This document shows positions 62,139-64,000 of a stretch of 64,000 nt of DNA, one piece after another; position 1 is the stretch's first letter; the number at the start of each line of letters is the position of its first letter. Made by a program: the position numbers and the translations under genes. The notes under the pieces are model-generated. The model did no database searches. It was not told where the DNA came from and saw only the letters and a list, made by a program, of their open reading frames with translations. Source of the DNA: an uncultured Gammaproteobacteria bacterium (lineage in GTDB: Bacteria; Pseudomonadota; Gammaproteobacteria; Eutrophobiales; Eutrophobiaceae); NCBI GenBank assembly GCA_943788815.1, contig CALSRS010000002.1, positions 121,062 through 185,061 of the forward strand, written 5' to 3'.

Positions 62139-63089
62139 TTAACTGGTCGCTTCTCTGGCCAGTTCTTTAGGTAATGAGAAGACTACCTGTTCCTTGATGC
62201 CTGGTGCATTAATCACCTCTGCATTACTTAAGCTTTGTATACGATTAATAACCTCTTCAACCAATACTTCTGGTGCAGATGCACCTGCAGTCAAGCCAAC
62301 ATTCTTAACACCATCCAACCATTCTTCCTTAATTTCACTGGCATTGTCGATTAGATAGGAAGGCACGCCCTTCTTCTGAGAGATTTCCATCAATCGTGTA
62401 GAATTTGAACTGTTCTGAGACCCCACCACCAGGATCAAGTCACAATCCTTCGTCAGCTTTTTAACGGCATCCTGTCGATTCTGCGTGGCGTAACAAATAT
62501 CTTCCTTTTTAGGACCATGGATACTGGGGAAACGCTCACGTAATGCATTGATGACTAACGCGGTATCATCCATAGATAAGGTAGTTTGAGTAACATAGGC
62601 AAGAAAATCTGGTTTTTGAACTTCCATTTCCCAAACATCCTCAACAGATTCCACAAGATACATCCCACCTGCCCCATTTTTTTTATGATACTGGCCTAGG
62701 GTCCCCTCGACTTCGGGATGTCCAGCATGTCCTATCAAGATGCATTCCCTGCCTTCTTGCTGATAGCGGCTAACCTCCATATGCACCTTCGTAACCAGTG
62801 GACAAATAGCATCAAATACCTGGAGTTTTCGTCTGGAGGCTTCCTCTCTAACGGCAATGGATACACCATGGGCACTGAATATGACCGTAGAATTATCCGG
62901 TACTTCGTCTAATTCTTCGACAAATACTGCGCCCATTTTTCGTAGGGTATCAACCACATATTTGTTATGTACCACTTCGTGGCGTACATAAACGGGGGCA
63001 CCAAAAATTTCCAGGGCACGTTCAACAATCTCAATTGCCCGGTCCACACCTGCACAAAATCCTCTGGGATTTGCAAGGGTTATTTGCAT
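62139..63089 (-). CDS. ispH: 4-hydroxy-3-methylbut-2-enyl diphosphate reductase
   Basis: The last enzyme of the MEP isoprenoid pathway, a 4Fe-4S protein that reduces HMBPP to IPP and DMAPP. The 316-aa length is standard. The three cluster cysteines are visible: Cys12 in GFCAGVDRA, one in [11 protein letters not shown] near 96, and one in [10 protein letters not shown] near 198. His and Glu of the active site (VRHEVVHNK, HGHxEV as [11 protein letters not shown]) are present. It is downstream of lspA, and fkpB, usually between them, is absent. Confidence 0.97.
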   Translation of the reverse strand: MQITLANPRGFCAGVDRAIEIVERALEIFGAPVYVRHEVVHNKYVVDTLRKMGAVFVEELDEVPDNSTVIFSAHGVSIAVREEASRRKLQVFDAICPLVTKVHMEVSRYQQEGRECILIGHAGHPEVEGTLGQYHKKNGAGGMYLVESVEDVWEMEVQKPDFLAYVTQTTLSMDDTALVINALRERFPSIHGPKKEDICYATQNRQDAVKKLTKDCDLILVVGSQNSSNSTRLMEISQKKGVPSYLIDNASEIKEEWLDGVKNVGLTAGASAPEVLVEEVINRIQSLSNAEVINAPGIKEQVVFSLPKELAREATS

Positions 63090-63161
63090 ACTATTCTCCT
63101 GTCATTAATATTCATGATCATACACGGTCGATATTCATCTTCACACCATTGTATTTAATGG

Positions 63162-63668
63162 TTATTTTTTTATGTCTCCAGAATGTGTCGATACTTCTGC
63201 ATGGTCAAACCAGAATGAATCGATAATTAACATCACCACACCGATACTGATAGCAGAATCAGCAACATTAAATGCTGGCCAGTACCAGCTTTCATAATAA
63301 ACAACAATAAAATCAATAACATAACCAAACATTATTCTATCAGCAAGATTTCCCACTGCACCACCAAGGACCAAAGCCAGTGCAATCGCAAGCCAGAGAT
63401 CAGTCGCTGGATGTTTCTTCAGCCAGGATAAGAGTACGACACTGATAATTGAGCTTAAGGTGATAAATAACCACCGTTGCCAGCCACCCGCATCACTTAA
63501 AAAACTAAATGCTGCCCCCGTATTATGGACATAGGTTAATTTCAGGCCCGGAATAATTGGTAGCGATTCGAATAATGCAAACTGGTGGCTGATGTAATAT
63601 TTTGTTATCTGATCCAGGATAACAATCAACAACGACAACCAAACCCATTTGATGGCACTGGATTTCAT
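63162..63668 (-). CDS. lspA: Lipoprotein signal peptidase (signal peptidase II)
   Basis: A 168-residue inner-membrane aspartyl protease that removes signal peptides from prolipoproteins. It has four hydrophobic helices. Family motifs are seen in VHNTGAAFSFL, GGAVGNLADRIMFGYVIDFI (catalytic Asp) and FNVADSAISIGV (second catalytic Asp). It lies between ileS and ispH, the standard order. The window encodes several lipoproteins (three peptide-binding proteins) that depend on it. Confidence 0.96.
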   Translation of the reverse strand: MKSSAIKWVWLSLLIVILDQITKYYISHQFALFESLPIIPGLKLTYVHNTGAAFSFLSDAGGWQRWLFITLSSIISVVLLSWLKKHPATDLWLAIALALVLGGAVGNLADRIMFGYVIDFIVVYYESWYWPAFNVADSAISIGVVMLIIDSFWFDHAEVSTHSGDIKK

Positions 63669-63737
63669 TTTTTCATACTTTTAATAATAATTAATTTTTT
63701 ACACACAAAAGCGATTTGAACTTCACAATATTACTAC

Positions 63738-64000
63738 TCAGGCAAAGTTACGCGTTTCACCATCGCCATCGACATTAACGATACAACGAGAACATAATTC
63801 CGGATGCTCATTGTGGTTACCAACATCCTCTTGGTGATGCCAACAACGAATACATTTATCATGTTCTGAAGGAACAGCTTTTATCCATACATCAGAAATT
63901 CCTGTTTCAACAGCATCGTCAGTTTTCTCATCTATGGGTTTAACATCGGCATTTGAAGTAATCAAAACGAAATGTAATTCATCTTCTATAGACAAAAGCG
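63738..64000 (-). CDS. ileS: Isoleucyl-tRNA synthetase, C-terminal end only
   Basis: The last 87 codons of a minus-strand gene that runs off the right edge; the frame is open to position 64000. The end carries the C-terminal zinc finger of IleS: KCIRCWHHQEDVGNHNEHPELCSRC, followed by the NVDGDGETRNFA terminus, close to the E. coli NVAGDGEKRKFA ending. Ile-tRNA charging enzyme, class I. It precedes lspA in the usual order. Confidence 0.93.
   Translation of the reverse strand, partial: LLSIEDELHFVLITSNADVKPIDEKTDDAVETGISDVWIKAVPSEHDKCIRCWHHQEDVGNHNEHPELCSRCIVNVDGDGETRNFA

Overview
The window looks like chromosomal DNA of a moderately AT-rich gammaproteobacterium. The evidence is conserved synteny: tig-clpP-clpX-lon-hupB-ppiD in the classical order; lpxH, ppiB and cysS together; ampD-ampE; and ileS-lspA-ispH beside a type IV pilus minor-pilin cluster (fimT-pilV-pilW-pilX-pilY1), an arrangement known from Pseudomonas and relatives. 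I cannot name the species. A methylene-tetrahydrofolate dehydrogenase of MtdA type beside a cyclodeaminase/cyclohydrolase (FchA type) hints at C1 metabolism resembling that of methylotrophs.

Layout. 1-248: start of a thiolase gene running off the left edge. 303-13319: two divergent peptide ABC transporters. The minus-strand one is YejBE-like, with two tandem paralogous binding lipoproteins and separate OppD/OppF ATPases. The plus-strand one has a binding lipoprotein, OppB, OppC and one fused double ATPase. 13406-15397: fabI and a dicarboxylate/amino-acid symporter. 15394-23954: the protein quality-control block (ppiD, hupB, lon, clpX, clpP, tig) with tRNA-Asp, tRNA-Val and tRNA-Leu. 24074-28109: a Cys-rich exported protein, a response-regulator/cyclase fusion, a small unknown protein, and the acetate permease pair actP-yjcH.

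28196-35785: a small genomic island in the 3' end of tRNA-Lys(CTT). An intact tRNA lies on the right and a 47-bp copy of its 3' part (two mismatches) on the left. The island holds DUF427 and DUF3429 genes, three tiny membrane-protein genes linked by ATGA overlaps, two copies of a 1504-bp IS3-family element plus an inverted end fragment, and a glycosyltransferase gene and a DUF2389 gene between the IS copies. No integrase remains.

35710-45040: tRNA-Lys, -His, -Arg and -Pro, then cysS, ppiB, lpxH, ampE-ampD, an aspartic protease, an alanine/glycine symporter, nadC, the fchA-like gene and the mtdA-like gene. ampD has no ATG, GTG or TTG start for its full reading frame; ATA is the best-placed start. 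45071-52462: a Sel1/SPOR protein, two tandem unknown paralogues, a macro-domain protein, a TMTC-like membrane TPR protein broken by a frameshift in a run of eight T, an SLC13/RCK permease and tRNA-Thr.

52742-60973: the pilus tip and minor-pilin operon. It ends in a 1662-residue PilY1 that carries seven tandem repeats resembling FCCH-like domains between its N-terminal VWA-like domain and its C-terminal propeller. 61019-64000: a DUF4124 protein, an exported glutaredoxin-like protein, ispH, lspA and the 3' end of ileS.

The items most worth a second look are the tRNA-Lys island with its coupled small-membrane-protein genes, the repeat-bearing PilY1, the ATA-start ampD, the tandem unknown paralogues at 46289-47740 and the frameshifted TPR gene.
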